Below, piece by piece: positions 18,558 to 26,831 of a stretch of DNA of 64,000 nt. The notes under the pieces are model-generated. The model was not told the origin of the DNA, made no database searches, and saw only the letters and a program-made list of their open reading frames with translations. Source of the stretch: Amycolatopsis sp. FBCC-B4732 (lineage in GTDB: Bacteria > Actinomycetota > Actinomycetes > Mycobacteriales > Pseudonocardiaceae). The DNA is taken from the NCBI RefSeq assembly GCF_023008405.1, contig NZ_CP095376.1, forward strand, positions 9,466,501 through 9,530,500. The letters are read 5' to 3'. The position numbers were made by a program, and so were the translations under genes. Position 1 is the stretch's first letter. Each line of letters opens with the position of its first letter.

Positions 18558-19313
18558 CTAGGGCGTGTCTGACAATGCCTTGGTCCAGGTGATCACGGCG
18601 TGGAGGACGACCGCAGATCGGTAGACGATAGCCAGCTTGTCGTAGCGAGTTGCCAGGCCACGCCACTGTTTGAGCAGGTTGAACCGTCGTTCGACAACGT
18701 TGCGGCCGCGGTAATCGACCGCGTCGAAGGCGGGTGGACGACCGCCGCGGGAACCGCGGCGTTTGCGGTGCCCGGCCTGGTCAGCAGGTTCTGGGATCAC
18801 TGCGGTGATGCCGCGGTCGCGCAGATGCCCGCGGATCGCTCGTGAGGAGTAGGCCTTGTCGCCTCGGACGCGGACGGGCCGGGTGCGAGCCCGGCCGCGT
18901 CCGGCTCGGCGGATTCGCAGGTGTCGCATGAGATGCGGGAACATCGGTGCGTCCCCGGCCTGGCCGGGTCCGACCAGCGTGACCAGCGGGCGGCCGTTGC
19001 CGTCGACGAGGTGGTGCACTTTGGTGCTCCAGCCGCCGCGGGAGCGGCCGATCGCATGGTCAGGCGGCTCGGTGCGCAGATCCGTGTAGTTCGACCCAGC
19101 CCCCTGTGGGACGGGTGATGTTGGTGGCGTGCTGATGCGCTCGGGCGATCGTGGAATCCACCGACACCGACCAATCCACCAAGCCCGCTGCATCCGCTTC
19201 AGCGAGCAAGCGCTGCAGGACGGTGTCCCAGGTGCCGTCGCTGGCCATCCGGCGATGCCAGGTCCAGATCGTCTGCCACGGACCGAACACCGCCGGAACA
19301 TCCCGCCAGGCAA
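18558..19313 (-). CDS. IS5-family transposase, second frame (catalytic C-terminal part)
   Basis: Only the part after about 19105 is real transposase. It contains HAIGRSRGGWSTKVHHLVD, the second catalytic aspartate in VRGDKAYSS, and the YRGRNVVERRFNLLKQWR segment with the catalytic glutamate. Upstream residues in this frame are antisense noise over the first frame. The stop codon TAG is supplied by the flanking CTAG target (18558-18561), so the element itself has no stop in this frame. Confidence 0.88.
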   Translation of the reverse strand: MPGGMFRRCSVRGRRSGPGIAGWPATAPGTPSCSACSLKRMQRAWWIGRCRWIPRSPERISTPPTSPVPQGAGSNYTDLRTEPPDHAIGRSRGGWSTKVHHLVDGNGRPLVTLVGPGQAGDAPMFPHLMRHLRIRRAGRGRARTRPVRVRGDKAYSSRAIRGHLRDRGITAVIPEPADQAGHRKRRGSRGGRPPAFDAVDYRGRNVVERRFNLLKQWRGLATRYDKLAIVYRSAVVLHAVITWTKALSDTP

Positions 19314-19502
19314 TCCCGCACCGATAGCGGTAGATGATCCCTTCGACCATCGCTCGCGCGTCGGAGAACGGGCGGCCCCGCTTGCCGGTGCGGACCGGCA
19401 GCAGGTCCTCGATCAAGGTCCATTGATCGTCGGAAAGCAACTGAAACCGCGACACGACCGACAGCATCCCAGCGACCCGCCGAAACTTTTGTCAGACACG
19501 CC
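18562..19502 (-). mobile_element. IS5-family insertion sequence
   Basis: A 941-bp element with inverted termini GGCGTGTCTGACAA, lying between the two IS701 copies and flanked by CTAG on both sides. It has two overlapping minus-strand frames encoding one DDE transposase, a layout common in the IS427 subgroup. Confidence 0.9.
19060..19467 (-). CDS. IS5-family transposase, first frame (N-terminal part)
   Basis: A 135-residue frame with the DUF4096-like N-terminal domain of IS5 transposases (RFQLLSDDQWTLIEDLLP, then GIAWRDVPAVFGPWQT) and the first catalytic aspartate in SVDSTIARAHQH. It ends shortly after. The rest of the enzyme is in the frame reached by a +1 step within the G/C-rich stretch at about 19095-19110. 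Confidence 0.88.
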   Translation of the reverse strand: MLSVVSRFQLLSDDQWTLIEDLLPVRTGKRGRPFSDARAMVEGIIYRYRCGIAWRDVPAVFGPWQTIWTWHRRMASDGTWDTVLQRLLAEADAAGLVDWSVSVDSTIARAHQHATNITRPTGGWVELHGSAHRAA

Positions 19503-19506
19503 CTAG

Positions 19507-20856
19507 TACTGCAACGGCAGTTAGGTGAGTGGGTAGCCTCGTCGTTTGTAGTGGCTGAGGCGAGCTTGGTGTTGTCGTCGACGGCGGAAGCGGGACCAGG
19601 CCCAGATGTGGTCGGCGGCGTCGGCGACACGCAGCACCAGCTTGATAAGCAGACGCCTGATCTCCGGTAGCGTGAATCCGATCATGCCCGGCTCGGCGAC
19701 GCCGGTTCCCCTTTTGCGACAAGGGATCGGGAGACCGCAAGCCAGGCGTGAGCGAGCATGGCCAGGGTGATGTGGGCATACCAAGCCCGCCAGGACCGGA
19801 CCTGGTAGTGGTCGAGTCCGGCTTCGTTCTTGGCTTGCTGGAAACACTCCTCGATCCGCCAGCGAGTCCCGGCGATCCAGGCCAGGTTCAGCAGGCTCGA
19901 ACGGCGAGGTCCGTAGCAGACGTAGTAGGCGATCTCGGTCGGGTCTGAGAGTGAGCGGCGGGCGAGCAGCCAGTGTCCACGTCCCGGCTGCCAGCCGATC
20001 CGGATCGGCACCCGCGCCCAGTCGTACTCGCGGGGCCCGTGCGCCCCGGCACCGACCGACAGCCGCCGCCACGACCGAGCGGGCAACTGCGCGATCAGTT
20101 CGTCGGCGCGGGCTTCGCGACCGCCGGTGGAGACCAGGGTGTCGTTGACCTTGGTGGCCAGCACGTGCGCGGCGTCGTGGGCTTCCAGCCACAACCGCAG
20201 GTACTTGACCTGCCCATAGGCCTCATCGGCGGTGATCCAGGTGAACGGCACCTTCGCGGCGAATGCCCGTGCCAGCATCGCCATGGCTTGGCGGGGTTTG
20301 GTCTCGAACTCGGTCCCGGCCGGAATCCCTGCTCGCCGGCACCGATCCTGGTCGGCAATCCACGGCTCGGGCAGATAGAGCTCCCGGTCGATCAGTGCAT
20401 GTCCGCCGGCACCGGCATAGGCCAGGAAGGTGCCGATCTGGCAGTTCTCGATCCGTCCGGCGGTGCCGGAGTACTGCCGCTGCACGCCGGCCGACCGGGT
20501 GCCTTTCTTCAGGAACCCGGTGTCGTCGACGATCAGCACGCCACCGGGTTCGCCGAGATGCTCGATCACGTAGTCCCGAACGTCGTCGCGGACACCGTCG
20601 ATGTCCCAGTCCGCCCAGCGCAGCAGCCGCTGCATCCCGTCCGGCGAGACCTCACCGGCCTGCTCGGCCAGCGTCCACCCGTTCTTCCGCTCCAGACCCG
20701 CGACCAGCCCAGACACATACTCCCGCGCCCGACCTCGAGGTTCCGACCGCGCGAACCGGCCCGCAATCCGCTCATGCACCCGGTCCAGCTGATCCATCAC
20801 CACATCGACCACCACCAGGATGATCTACCACAACACCACTAACTGCCGTTGCAGTA
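19507..20856 (-). mobile_element. IS701-family insertion sequence, copy 2
   Basis: The same 1350-bp length and inverted termini as the copy at 17208, in the same orientation, flanked by CTAG at 19503 and 20857. The encoded proteins are identical to those of copy 1, so transposition or duplication was recent. Confidence 0.93.
19682..20815 (-). CDS. IS701-family transposase (copy 2)
   Basis: Identical in sequence to the copy 1 transposase over 377 residues, with the same A4G4 run at 19708-19715 and the same C-terminal extension in the -1 frame ending at 19521. That both copies keep the split coding arrangement argues that the split does not prevent transposition, or that both derive from one very recent event. 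Confidence 0.92.
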   Translation of the reverse strand: MVVDVVMDQLDRVHERIAGRFARSEPRGRAREYVSGLVAGLERKNGWTLAEQAGEVSPDGMQRLLRWADWDIDGVRDDVRDYVIEHLGEPGGVLIVDDTGFLKKGTRSAGVQRQYSGTAGRIENCQIGTFLAYAGAGGHALIDRELYLPEPWIADQDRCRRAGIPAGTEFETKPRQAMAMLARAFAAKVPFTWITADEAYGQVKYLRLWLEAHDAAHVLATKVNDTLVSTGGREARADELIAQLPARSWRRLSVGAGAHGPREYDWARVPIRIGWQPGRGHWLLARRSLSDPTEIAYYVCYGPRRSSLLNLAWIAGTRWRIEECFQQAKNEAGLDHYQVRSWRAWYAHITLAMLAHAWLAVSRSLVAKGEPASPSRA

Positions 20857-21197
20857 CTAGGCGGCCATGGCGCGATCACGGTCCGGCCGTGGCGCGAGCA
20901 CGCCGAGCTGATCGACCTCCCATCCCAGGTCATCGCCTGCGGTGCTGCGGCGGGGCTGGTGCCGGTCGAGCGTTGCGTCGCGCTGCTGGCTCGCGTCGCG
21001 GATGACGAGCTGGTCGTGCGCGGCAGCTTTTTCCAGCGCGACTTCATCCGCAAACAGCGCAACGCCGGTCTTCCTCTGCACCTGATCGCACACGAGGACG
21101 TCATCGTGTTCCGCAAAGCCGACCGACCCGTGGCCAACGACGCGTCCTCCAGTCCGGTTGAGATGCAGCACGCTGCACCGTTGAGCAGGCGAACGGC

Positions 21198-21693
21198 ATG
21201 ACGATGTCAGTCCCGATTGAACACCCCGGCGAGCCGCGGGGCGCACCACGCCGAGGCCGGCCAGCAGTCGCGCTCGGCCACGCCGGAGTCATCCTCGCGA
21301 CGAATCTCGAAGCCACGTCGGGCGCGACGTTCAACCTGGAAGTACTCGCCGTTCCGCTCGGAGCCGGGTTCGCGGGCGCGGCACTCGGGTAGCGAGCACC
21401 TGCACGATGCTTCGGTCCGCGTGGAGTCGCCGCGGCGATCGGCTGCGGGACCGGTCTGTCGTGGCTGCTTGGGTTCCCCGGCGGTGGCGGCGGCCAGCGC
21501 GCTTGCCTTCGTTGTCTCGGAAACGATCGATGCGTTCATTTACGCGTGGCTGATGCGTCGGCGAAGCCGGGCACTGGCGATGATCGGCTCGAACGTCGCC
21601 GGTCTTGCGGTGGACAGCGTCGTGTTCGTGGCGGGGACGTTGAGCGCCGGCCTCGGCCTGATCCTCGTGGTGGCGGTGATGACCGCGGGGTAA
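21198..21693 (+). pseudogene. VUT-family (queuosine-precursor-transporter-like) remnant
   Basis: Pieces in three frames recall a VUT/YhhQ membrane transporter: ATNLEATSGATFNLEVLAVPLGAGFAG at 21273-21392 (given as short runs ATNLEATSGA and VPLGAGFAGA), then RGVAAAIGCGTGLSWLLG near 21420-21475, then VSETIDAFIYAWLMRRRSR and SNVAGLAVDSVVFV up to 21693. At least two frame changes and a stop at 21392 break it. Its ATG overlaps the TGA of the decayed methylase, so the two were once an operon. VUT proteins import 7-deazapurine precursors; this one cannot be functional as a single product. Confidence 0.6.
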
Positions 21694-22017
21694 TTGCTCG
21701 TGACCGCGTTCGTGGCGCTCCGGCACACCGAGCCGGACGTCAAGGACTCCGACGAGATCACGACGATCGAAGGGCTGCCCGCCACCGTCGGCAAGGACCT
21801 GTACCCGATGCAGGAGGCGTGGCTGCAGCTGGACGTCGCCCGGTGCGGGTACTGCCAGCCGGGGCAGATCATGGCCGCGGTCGCGAAGGTCCGGCAGGTG
21901 CGGGCCGCGGGCCGGGAGATTTCCGACGCCGACCTCGACGAGATCCGCAACATCTGCCGCTGCGGCACGTACGCGCGGATCCGGGAGGCGATCAAGGCCG
22001 GGGCGGAGAACATGTGA
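21694..22017 (+). pseudogene. Iron-sulfur subunit of a xanthine-dehydrogenase-type oxidoreductase, C-terminal fragment
   Basis: A 107-residue frame (TTG start, no ribosome site) carrying the [2Fe-2S]-binding C-terminal domain of CoxS/IorA-like subunits: CGYCQPGQIMAA and CRCGTYARIREAI. The N-terminal plant-ferredoxin-like domain with its CxxxxCGxC cluster motif is absent, because the sequence enters the gene in the middle at DEITTIEGL. The large molybdenum subunit is not downstream. This is the first chromosome-like sequence after the mobile block, so the block's arrival or a deletion may have truncated it. Confidence 0.75.
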
Positions 22018-22042
22018 CCGGGTGCGGTCCCCGGGATCGCGC

Positions 22043-22519
22043 TTACCCAGCCGGCCGGGCTTCGACAGTCCGGGCGAGGATGCCGAGCGTGGCTCGCAGC
22101 GCCGCTTCGGGGATCACCGGGAAGATGTCCTTGTCGCGGTATCGCTGTTCGATCTGGCTCCAGTCGTAGTACGACGTCAGCAACGTTCCCGCGTCGTCGG
22201 GTTCGAGCCGGTAACCGTAGAGATGCCTGATCGGCGGCTGAATGGTTCCGGAGATCGTCCATTCGATCGCGGCGTCCGGCTCGAAGCGGGTGATGATCAC
22301 CGTGACGTCGTACTTGCCCATCGGGTAGTCGTTGAGCGCTTCGCGGTCCATGTGGACGACGAAACGTTCGCCGACCGCGCGGACCGGATCCCCGTCGGCG
22401 GACTGGAGCATTCCCGAGCTGTCGATCGCCACGTGTCCCCGGGGATCGCACAGCAGGGCGAAGATCGTGGACGGCGGCGCGGCGATCCGGCGGTGCACTT
22501 CGAACCGTTCGGTTGTCAT
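22043..22519 (-). CDS. SRPBCC-family (polyketide cyclase/START-like) protein
   Basis: A 158-residue protein with the helix-grip fold pattern. The N-terminal strand FEVHRRIAAPPSTIFALLCDP is typical, followed by beta strands (YDVTVIITRFEPDAAIEWTI) and a C-terminal amphipathic helix (ALRATLGILARTVEARP). Such proteins bind small hydrophobic ligands; the ligand here is unknown. GGAG lies before the ATG. It is convergent with the upstream remnant and stands alone. Confidence 0.8.
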   Translation of the reverse strand: MTTERFEVHRRIAAPPSTIFALLCDPRGHVAIDSSGMLQSADGDPVRAVGERFVVHMDREALNDYPMGKYDVTVIITRFEPDAAIEWTISGTIQPPIRHLYGYRLEPDDAGTLLTSYYDWSQIEQRYRDKDIFPVIPEAALRATLGILARTVEARPAG

Positions 22520-22666
22520 GATCTCCAGCTTGCCATCCCGAAGCCTCGCCGGGGTGTTCGGCGGTCGCCGGCACGCTCGTCAGCGGCTTCCTGCGGCCGG
22601 CGATGTCGCCCTGCTCGCGGTGTCCGGATCCCCGCCGGGGGCGCGTGACCGGGGCGCCGCACGAGC

Positions 22667-22698
22667 GGGCGGGGCACCGGTTTCCCAGTGCCCCGCCC
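22667..22698 (-). terminator. Hairpin after the repetitive secreted protein gene
   Basis: Perfect 11-base arms GGGCGGGGCAC and GTGCCCCGCCC separated by a 10-base loop, 18 bases beyond the stop of the gene at 22716. There is no clear U tract, as is usual in actinomycetes. Confidence 0.6.
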
Positions 22699-22715
22699 GG
22701 TGTTGGCCGCGCCCG

Positions 22716-24455
22716 TCAGACGGTGTGCGGGGCGTGCGCGACGGTGTTCCAGCCGGTGGCGATGACGCCGGCGTCGCCGCCGTTGCCCGCCCAGCCGGAG
22801 TTGCCGCCGGTGGTGCTGCTGGTGTTGCCCGCGTCGCCGGTCGAGCCGGTGGCGCCGGTGTCACCCGAGTTGCCCGACGTCACCGTGGTGGCCGACTTCG
22901 TGCCTTCGTGCTTCCAGCCACCGTGGTGACGGCCCTGCTGCTCGTGCCCGCGGGTCGAGGTGACGGCGGTGTTGCCGCCGGTCGAGCCCGAGGTGCCCGA
23001 GTTGCCGGACGTGCCGCTCACGGCGTTGTTGTGGCTGGTGGCGTTCCCGGCGTCGCCGGAGTTGCCTCCGTTGCCGCCGGTGGCGGTGCCGGTGACCGAG
23101 CCCAGGACGCCCGTCTTGCCGCCCTGGTCGTGCCGGTTCCAGCCCCAGCTGTGCCCACCGTTGTTCATCGCGGAGTTCTGACCGGTGCTGACCACGGTGG
23201 CGTCGCCGCCGTTGCCCGCCCAGCCGGAGTTCCCGCCGGTGGTGGTGCTCCAGTTGCCCGCGTCGCCGGTCGAGCCGGTGGCGCCGGTGTCACCCGAGTT
23301 GCCCGAAGTCACCGTGGTGGCCGACTTCGTGCCTTCGTGCTTCCAGCTGCCGTGGTGGTTCCAGGTGCTGCCGTGGTTGCCACCGCAGTACTGGTGCCCA
23401 CCGTGGCCGCGGCCCTTGTCCTGGCCGCCGAGCGTCCACACGATGGCGGAGTTGCCGCCGGTGGAACCGGAGTTGCCCGAGTCGCCGGAGTTCCCGGTCA
23501 CCGCGTTGTTGTGGCTGGTGGCGTTTCCGGCGTCGCCGGAGTTGCCGCCGTTGCCACCCGTCGCGGAGCCGGTGACCCGGCCCAGGACGCCGGTCTGGCC
23601 GCCCTGGTCGTGCCGGTTCCAGCCCCAGCTGTGCCCACCGTTGTTCGTGGCGGAGTTGTGGCCTTCGCTGACGACGGTGGCGTCGCCGCCGTGGCTCGCG
23701 TTGCCGGAGTTGCCGCCGGTGGTGGTGCTGGTGTTGCTCGCGTCGCCGGTCGAGCCGGTGGCGCCGGTGTTCCCGGAGTCACCCGAGGTCACCGTGGTGG
23801 AGCACTGCGCCAGCAGGCAGAGGCCGTAGGCGCTGTTGCCGCCGGTCGACCCGGAGTTCCCGGAGTTGCCCGAGTTTCCCGACACCGCCGAGTTGGAGCT
23901 GGTGGCGTTTCCGGCGTCGCCGGAGTCGCCACCGTTGCCGCCCTTGGCCGTACCGGCCACGGAGTCCACGGCACCGAGGATCCCGCCACGCGAGGAGTGC
24001 CCACCGGCGGTGTTCTTGCCGGAGGACGCCGTGGTCCCGGAGCCGCCGTTGCCGGCGTTACCCGAGTTGCCACCCGTGGTGGTGCTGGTGTTCGAGGCGT
24101 TGCCGGTGGAGCCGGTCGCGCCCGTGTTCCCGGAGTTGCCCGAGGACACCGAGGTGCTGCACTTGGCCAGGACACAGACGCCGTAAGCGCTGTTGTGCCC
24201 GGTGGAGCCGGAGTTGCCCGAGTTGCCGGAGTTCCCGCTGACAGCGTTGTTGCTGCTGCTCGCGTTCCCGCCGGAGCCCGAGTCGCCGCCGTTGCCGCCG
24301 GAGGCGGTGCCGGAGACGACCGAGTGCAGCGTGGTGCCGAGCCCGCCGAGCGGGCCCGAGTTCCCGGTGTCCGCACTGGCCACCGCTGATCCCAGCAGGA
24401 CGAACCCGCCGGAGATGAACGCGGCGGTCAGGCCGCGTCGCACGTACTTGTGCAT
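22716..24455 (-). CDS. Secreted Gly/Ser/Asn-rich repetitive protein
   Basis: A 579-residue protein with a clear signal peptide (residues 1-28, ending ASADT). The rest is four modules of about 110-160 residues. Each module contains GGNGG-S-GDAGNATS, then SGNSGNSGNSGSTG, a short Cys- or His-rich insert, SGNTGATGSTGDA, and STTTGGNSG. The first two inserts contain C-x(4)-C pairs (GVCVLAKCS, GLCLLAQCS); the last two contain His/Trp-rich text (GGHSWGWNRHD). The composition recalls PE_PGRS and structural surface proteins. I infer an extracellular, possibly fibrous or hyphal-sheath protein. The gene downstream of its promoter neighbour at 24511 is also secreted. Confidence 0.7.
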   Translation of the reverse strand: MHKYVRRGLTAAFISGGFVLLGSAVASADTGNSGPLGGLGTTLHSVVSGTASGGNGGDSGSGGNASSSNNAVSGNSGNSGNSGSTGHNSAYGVCVLAKCSTSVSSGNSGNTGATGSTGNASNTSTTTGGNSGNAGNGGSGTTASSGKNTAGGHSSRGGILGAVDSVAGTAKGGNGGDSGDAGNATSSNSAVSGNSGNSGNSGSTGGNSAYGLCLLAQCSTTVTSGDSGNTGATGSTGDASNTSTTTGGNSGNASHGGDATVVSEGHNSATNNGGHSWGWNRHDQGGQTGVLGRVTGSATGGNGGNSGDAGNATSHNNAVTGNSGDSGNSGSTGGNSAIVWTLGGQDKGRGHGGHQYCGGNHGSTWNHHGSWKHEGTKSATTVTSGNSGDTGATGSTGDAGNWSTTTGGNSGWAGNGGDATVVSTGQNSAMNNGGHSWGWNRHDQGGKTGVLGSVTGTATGGNGGNSGDAGNATSHNNAVSGTSGNSGTSGSTGGNTAVTSTRGHEQQGRHHGGWKHEGTKSATTVTSGNSGDTGATGSTGDAGNTSSTTGGNSGWAGNGGDAGVIATGWNTVAHAPHTV

Positions 24456-24510
24456 GACTTCCCTTTCCTTACCATCTGTCCTTTATGGATTCGAGGGTGG
24501 AAAGGGTGCG

Positions 24511-25404
24511 TCAGCTCGGGTGGTCGTTGCCGTAGTACTCCAGCCAGTGCAACGACCACGCGCCCGCGGGCGGCGCTCGCCACGTGCGATCCGTACCCGG
24601 CATGACCGAACGGGACGCGGTCACGGCATATTCGCCACCGTGCTGCGCACCGGATCCGGCCGACATCGCCCCGCTCACGCCGGAGACGTCGACGGGCAGC
24701 CCGCCGCCACCGGATCCCGACATCGGAACGGCAACACCGATCCGCGAACCGGAATGTTCGGAAGCCGACCGGACAGCAGCGTGCACGACATGCGAACGCT
24801 GCGGGTCGGTCGGAGTGACCGAGACCGGAGCAGGCGCAGTCACGCTCGGCGAAGACACGATGTCTTCACGCGGCGCGGGCTTCGCCTGCCGGTCGCCGTC
24901 CTGGCGCCCGGTGACCACCGGGACCACGTCCCCGGCCCCGACCGCCCGCGCCACCGGTGCGGTCAGCGGTGCCGTGGCGCGCAGCACCGGCGAGGTCACC
25001 GGGGACACCGCGTGCAGCACGGGCTCGGTGACCTGACGCAGGGCCGACAGAGCAGGCTCCGCCGCGCGCAGCACCGGACGCGTGACCGGCGCGAGCACGG
25101 GCTCGAGCCCGTTCGTCACCGGCTTCGCGACCTGAGCCACTTGCGACGTCACCGCGTGCACCGGCTCGGTGACCGGCGTGAGCACCGGTTCGACCGGTTT
25201 GAGCACACCGTGAGCAGTGCTCCCGATGTGGTCGAGCAACCCGGGCCGATCCGGGGGCGGCCCCTCGGAAGCGTGCGCGGTCCCCGACACGGCCATGGCC
25301 AGCAGGGTGAAGCCGAACAACGCGCCGGCGACCACGAGCATCCGCAGCAAGAGCGGCTGCCCCGTCGGTGCGTCATCTGTCAGGGAAGTATCCATCCATC
25401 TCAC
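24511..25404 (-). CDS. Secreted or membrane-anchored Pro-Val-repeat protein
   Basis: A 297-residue protein. Residues 18-45 form a signal or anchor segment (LLLRMLVVAGALFGFTLLAM, then VSGTAHA). Residues 60-155 are a run of about a dozen P-V-x(4-6) units such as LKPVEPVLTPVTEPVHAV and RPVLRAAEPALS, and the tail is Gly/Ser-rich. No catalytic motif is seen. It lies 55 bp upstream of the Gly-rich protein gene in the same direction, so the two may form an operon for surface structures. A GGGGGG-rich ribosome site precedes the ATG. Confidence 0.6.
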   Translation of the reverse strand: MRWMDTSLTDDAPTGQPLLLRMLVVAGALFGFTLLAMAVSGTAHASEGPPPDRPGLLDHIGSTAHGVLKPVEPVLTPVTEPVHAVTSQVAQVAKPVTNGLEPVLAPVTRPVLRAAEPALSALRQVTEPVLHAVSPVTSPVLRATAPLTAPVARAVGAGDVVPVVTGRQDGDRQAKPAPREDIVSSPSVTAPAPVSVTPTDPQRSHVVHAAVRSASEHSGSRIGVAVPMSGSGGGGLPVDVSGVSGAMSAGSGAQHGGEYAVTASRSVMPGTDRTWRAPPAGAWSLHWLEYYGNDHPS

Positions 25405-25502
25405 CCCCCTTCGAGTGTGGACTTCACTGTCAGTCGTATTTCGGGGCGATGACCTTCACCGGATTGGGGATAGATCGAAGTTTTTTCTTTCACTCCAATA
25501 GG

Positions 25503-25528
25503 GTTTGCTACCGCTGAGTAGCGGGTAA
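25503..25528 (+). promoter_or_regulatory. SigB/SigF-type stress promoter
   Basis: GTTT (25503-25506), a 16-base spacer, then GGGTAA (25523-25528). This matches the GTTT-N15-17-GGGTAw consensus of actinobacterial general-stress sigma factors. It points at the ferritin-like gene 243 bases downstream. The -10 is embedded in a palindrome, GCGGGTAAACCCGC. Confidence 0.6.
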
Positions 25529-25770
25529 ACCCGCTGATTTTCTTGCCGTGAAGTGCGGAAACCGCTCCGCCGGTGACCCGTGACCACCCGGCTGGACACT
25601 CTCGGTCGCCGGCCCGGTTCGCCGCCTGCCACCCGCTTGGGGAATCAACCCATCCGCCCCGCGGACAGCCTCGAACGTGAACTGTCCACGAAGGATCCAT
25701 CCCCCAGCGCCGGGAGGCTCGGCGGTGGGTGACGCCCGCCGCTCGCGCGCGGGCGGGGAGGAGTTCGTCC

Positions 25771-26772
25771 GTGTTTGGCAAGCGTTATGCCGCTTCGATG
25801 ATCAACCGGAGCGCGGAGAACGACCAGGACCGGCGCCGTTTCCTGAAAGCGGCCGGCATGACCGGGCTCGGCGTCGTCGGCGCGGGTGCGCTCGGCGGCC
25901 TCGCCACCGGGACCGCGTCCGCCGCGACCGCCCGGCCCACCGCGGCGGCAGCCGCCGCGTCCGCCGAGGTCAGCGACGGCGCCGTCCTCAACTTCGCGCT
26001 CAACCTGGAGTACCTGGAAGCCGAGTTCTACCTGCACGCCGTCACCGGCAAGGGCCTCGCCGACTCGATGACGACCGGGACCGGCACCCGCGGCGGCGTC
26101 ACCGGCGGCCGCGCGGTGAAGTTCAAGACGAAGGCCGCGCGCCAGTACGCCCAGGAGATCGCGGGCGACGAGAAGGCGCACGTCCAGTTCCTGCGCTCGG
26201 CGCTGGGCTCGGCCGCGGTCAGCCGGCCGGCGATCGACCTGCAGTCCAGCTTCACCGCCGCCGCCCAGGCCGCCGGTCTCGTGAAGCCCGGCCGCAGCTT
26301 CGACGCGTTCGCCTGCGAGGAGAACTTCCTGCTCGCCGCGTTCCTGTTCGAAGACGTCGGCGTGACCGCCTACAAGGGGGCCGCGCCGCTGATCAGCAAC
26401 AAGACCTACCTCGAAGCCGCCGCCGGTATCCTCGCCGTCGAGGCGTACCACGCGGGCAACATCCGCAGCGCGCTCTACCAGCACACCGACGGCATCCTCG
26501 GCCTGGGTCTGCTCGGCCGTGACCTGCGGGAGGCCAGCGTGAAGCTGTCCAACGCCCGTGACAGCCTCGACGGTCCCACCGACGACGACCAGGGCGTGAT
26601 CGACAGCCACGGCAACGCCAACATCGTGCCCACGGACGCCAACGGCATCGCCTACAGCCGCTCGCCGGGCCAGGTCCTCAACATCGTGTACCTGACGAAC
26701 AAGGCCGCCAAGTCCGGCGGGTTCTTCCCCAAGGGCGTCAACGGCGAAGTGAACACCAGCGCCGCCAACTGA
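25771..26772 (+). CDS. Tat-exported ferritin-like domain protein
   Basis: A 333-residue protein with a twin-arginine leader ([20 protein letters not shown]) and a ferritin-like four-helix domain. Metal-ligand-type residues are seen in [42 protein letters not shown] and [18 protein letters not shown]. Related proteins are linked to desiccation and oxidative stress. I choose GTG at 25771 because GGAGGAG lies 7 bases upstream; ATG at 25798 and an upstream frame to 25729 are alternatives. A SigB-type promoter lies upstream, and a TatB-like gene follows after a hairpin. Confidence 0.85.
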   Translation: MFGKRYAASMINRSAENDQDRRRFLKAAGMTGLGVVGAGALGGLATGTASAATARPTAAAAAASAEVSDGAVLNFALNLEYLEAEFYLHAVTGKGLADSMTTGTGTRGGVTGGRAVKFKTKAARQYAQEIAGDEKAHVQFLRSALGSAAVSRPAIDLQSSFTAAAQAAGLVKPGRSFDAFACEENFLLAAFLFEDVGVTAYKGAAPLISNKTYLEAAAGILAVEAYHAGNIRSALYQHTDGILGLGLLGRDLREASVKLSNARDSLDGPTDDDQGVIDSHGNANIVPTDANGIAYSRSPGQVLNIVYLTNKAAKSGGFFPKGVNGEVNTSAAN

Positions 26773-26775
26773 CCC

Positions 26776-26819
26776 GACGGGGGTGCGGGACCGCCGTCGG
26801 GGCGGTCCCGCACCCCGTC
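26776..26819 (+). terminator. Hairpin between the ferritin-like and TatB-like genes
   Basis: Nearly perfect arms of 19-20 bases (GACGGGGTGCGGGACCGCC on the 3' side, one extra G on the 5' side) around a 5-base loop, immediately after the ferritin-like stop. No U run follows, so it may attenuate and not fully end transcription into the next gene. Confidence 0.65.
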
Positions 26820-26831
26820 ACCGGAGGCACG

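Larger units (their letters stand above)
17204..20860. mobile_element. Tandem IS701-IS5-IS701 array joined by CTAG
   Basis: Three insertion sequences lie back to back, with CTAG at each of the four junctions (17204, 18558, 19503, 20857). The two outer elements are 1350 bp and encode identical proteins. CTAG fits the YTAR target of the IS701 family and is also used by IS5-type elements. The order can arise by successive insertion, each element using the CTAG duplicated by the last, or by movement of a composite unit. Removing the whole array restores the methylase reading frame at the target. Confidence 0.9.
16896..21200 (+). pseudogene. Second DNA methyltransferase copy, truncated and split by insertion sequences
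   Basis: Bases 16896-17207 and 20857-21200 align without a gap to the intact methylase at 8901-9986 once the insert is removed (VLR then LGGHGAITVR). The copy starts in the middle of the gene and lacks the SAM-binding motif. It has an in-frame TAG where the intact gene has CAG (HDHDAQVV), a one-base slip soon after, and TSSPYG in place of TSPPYG. It was therefore already dying, or decayed after insertion. It shares roughly four-fifths of positions with the intact gene by eye, so it is a diverged copy and not a recent duplicate. Confidence 0.9.

Noticed and set aside
22332..24389. Plus-strand frame of 685 codons over the repetitive secreted protein
   Set aside because: Its Val/Ala/Gly repeats are the complement of the real gene's repeats; the minus strand has the signal peptide and ribosome site.
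22716..24455. CRISPR-like or tandem DNA repeats
   Set aside because: The repeats are protein-coding, of variable length, and in frame with a signal peptide; there are no constant repeats with unique spacers.
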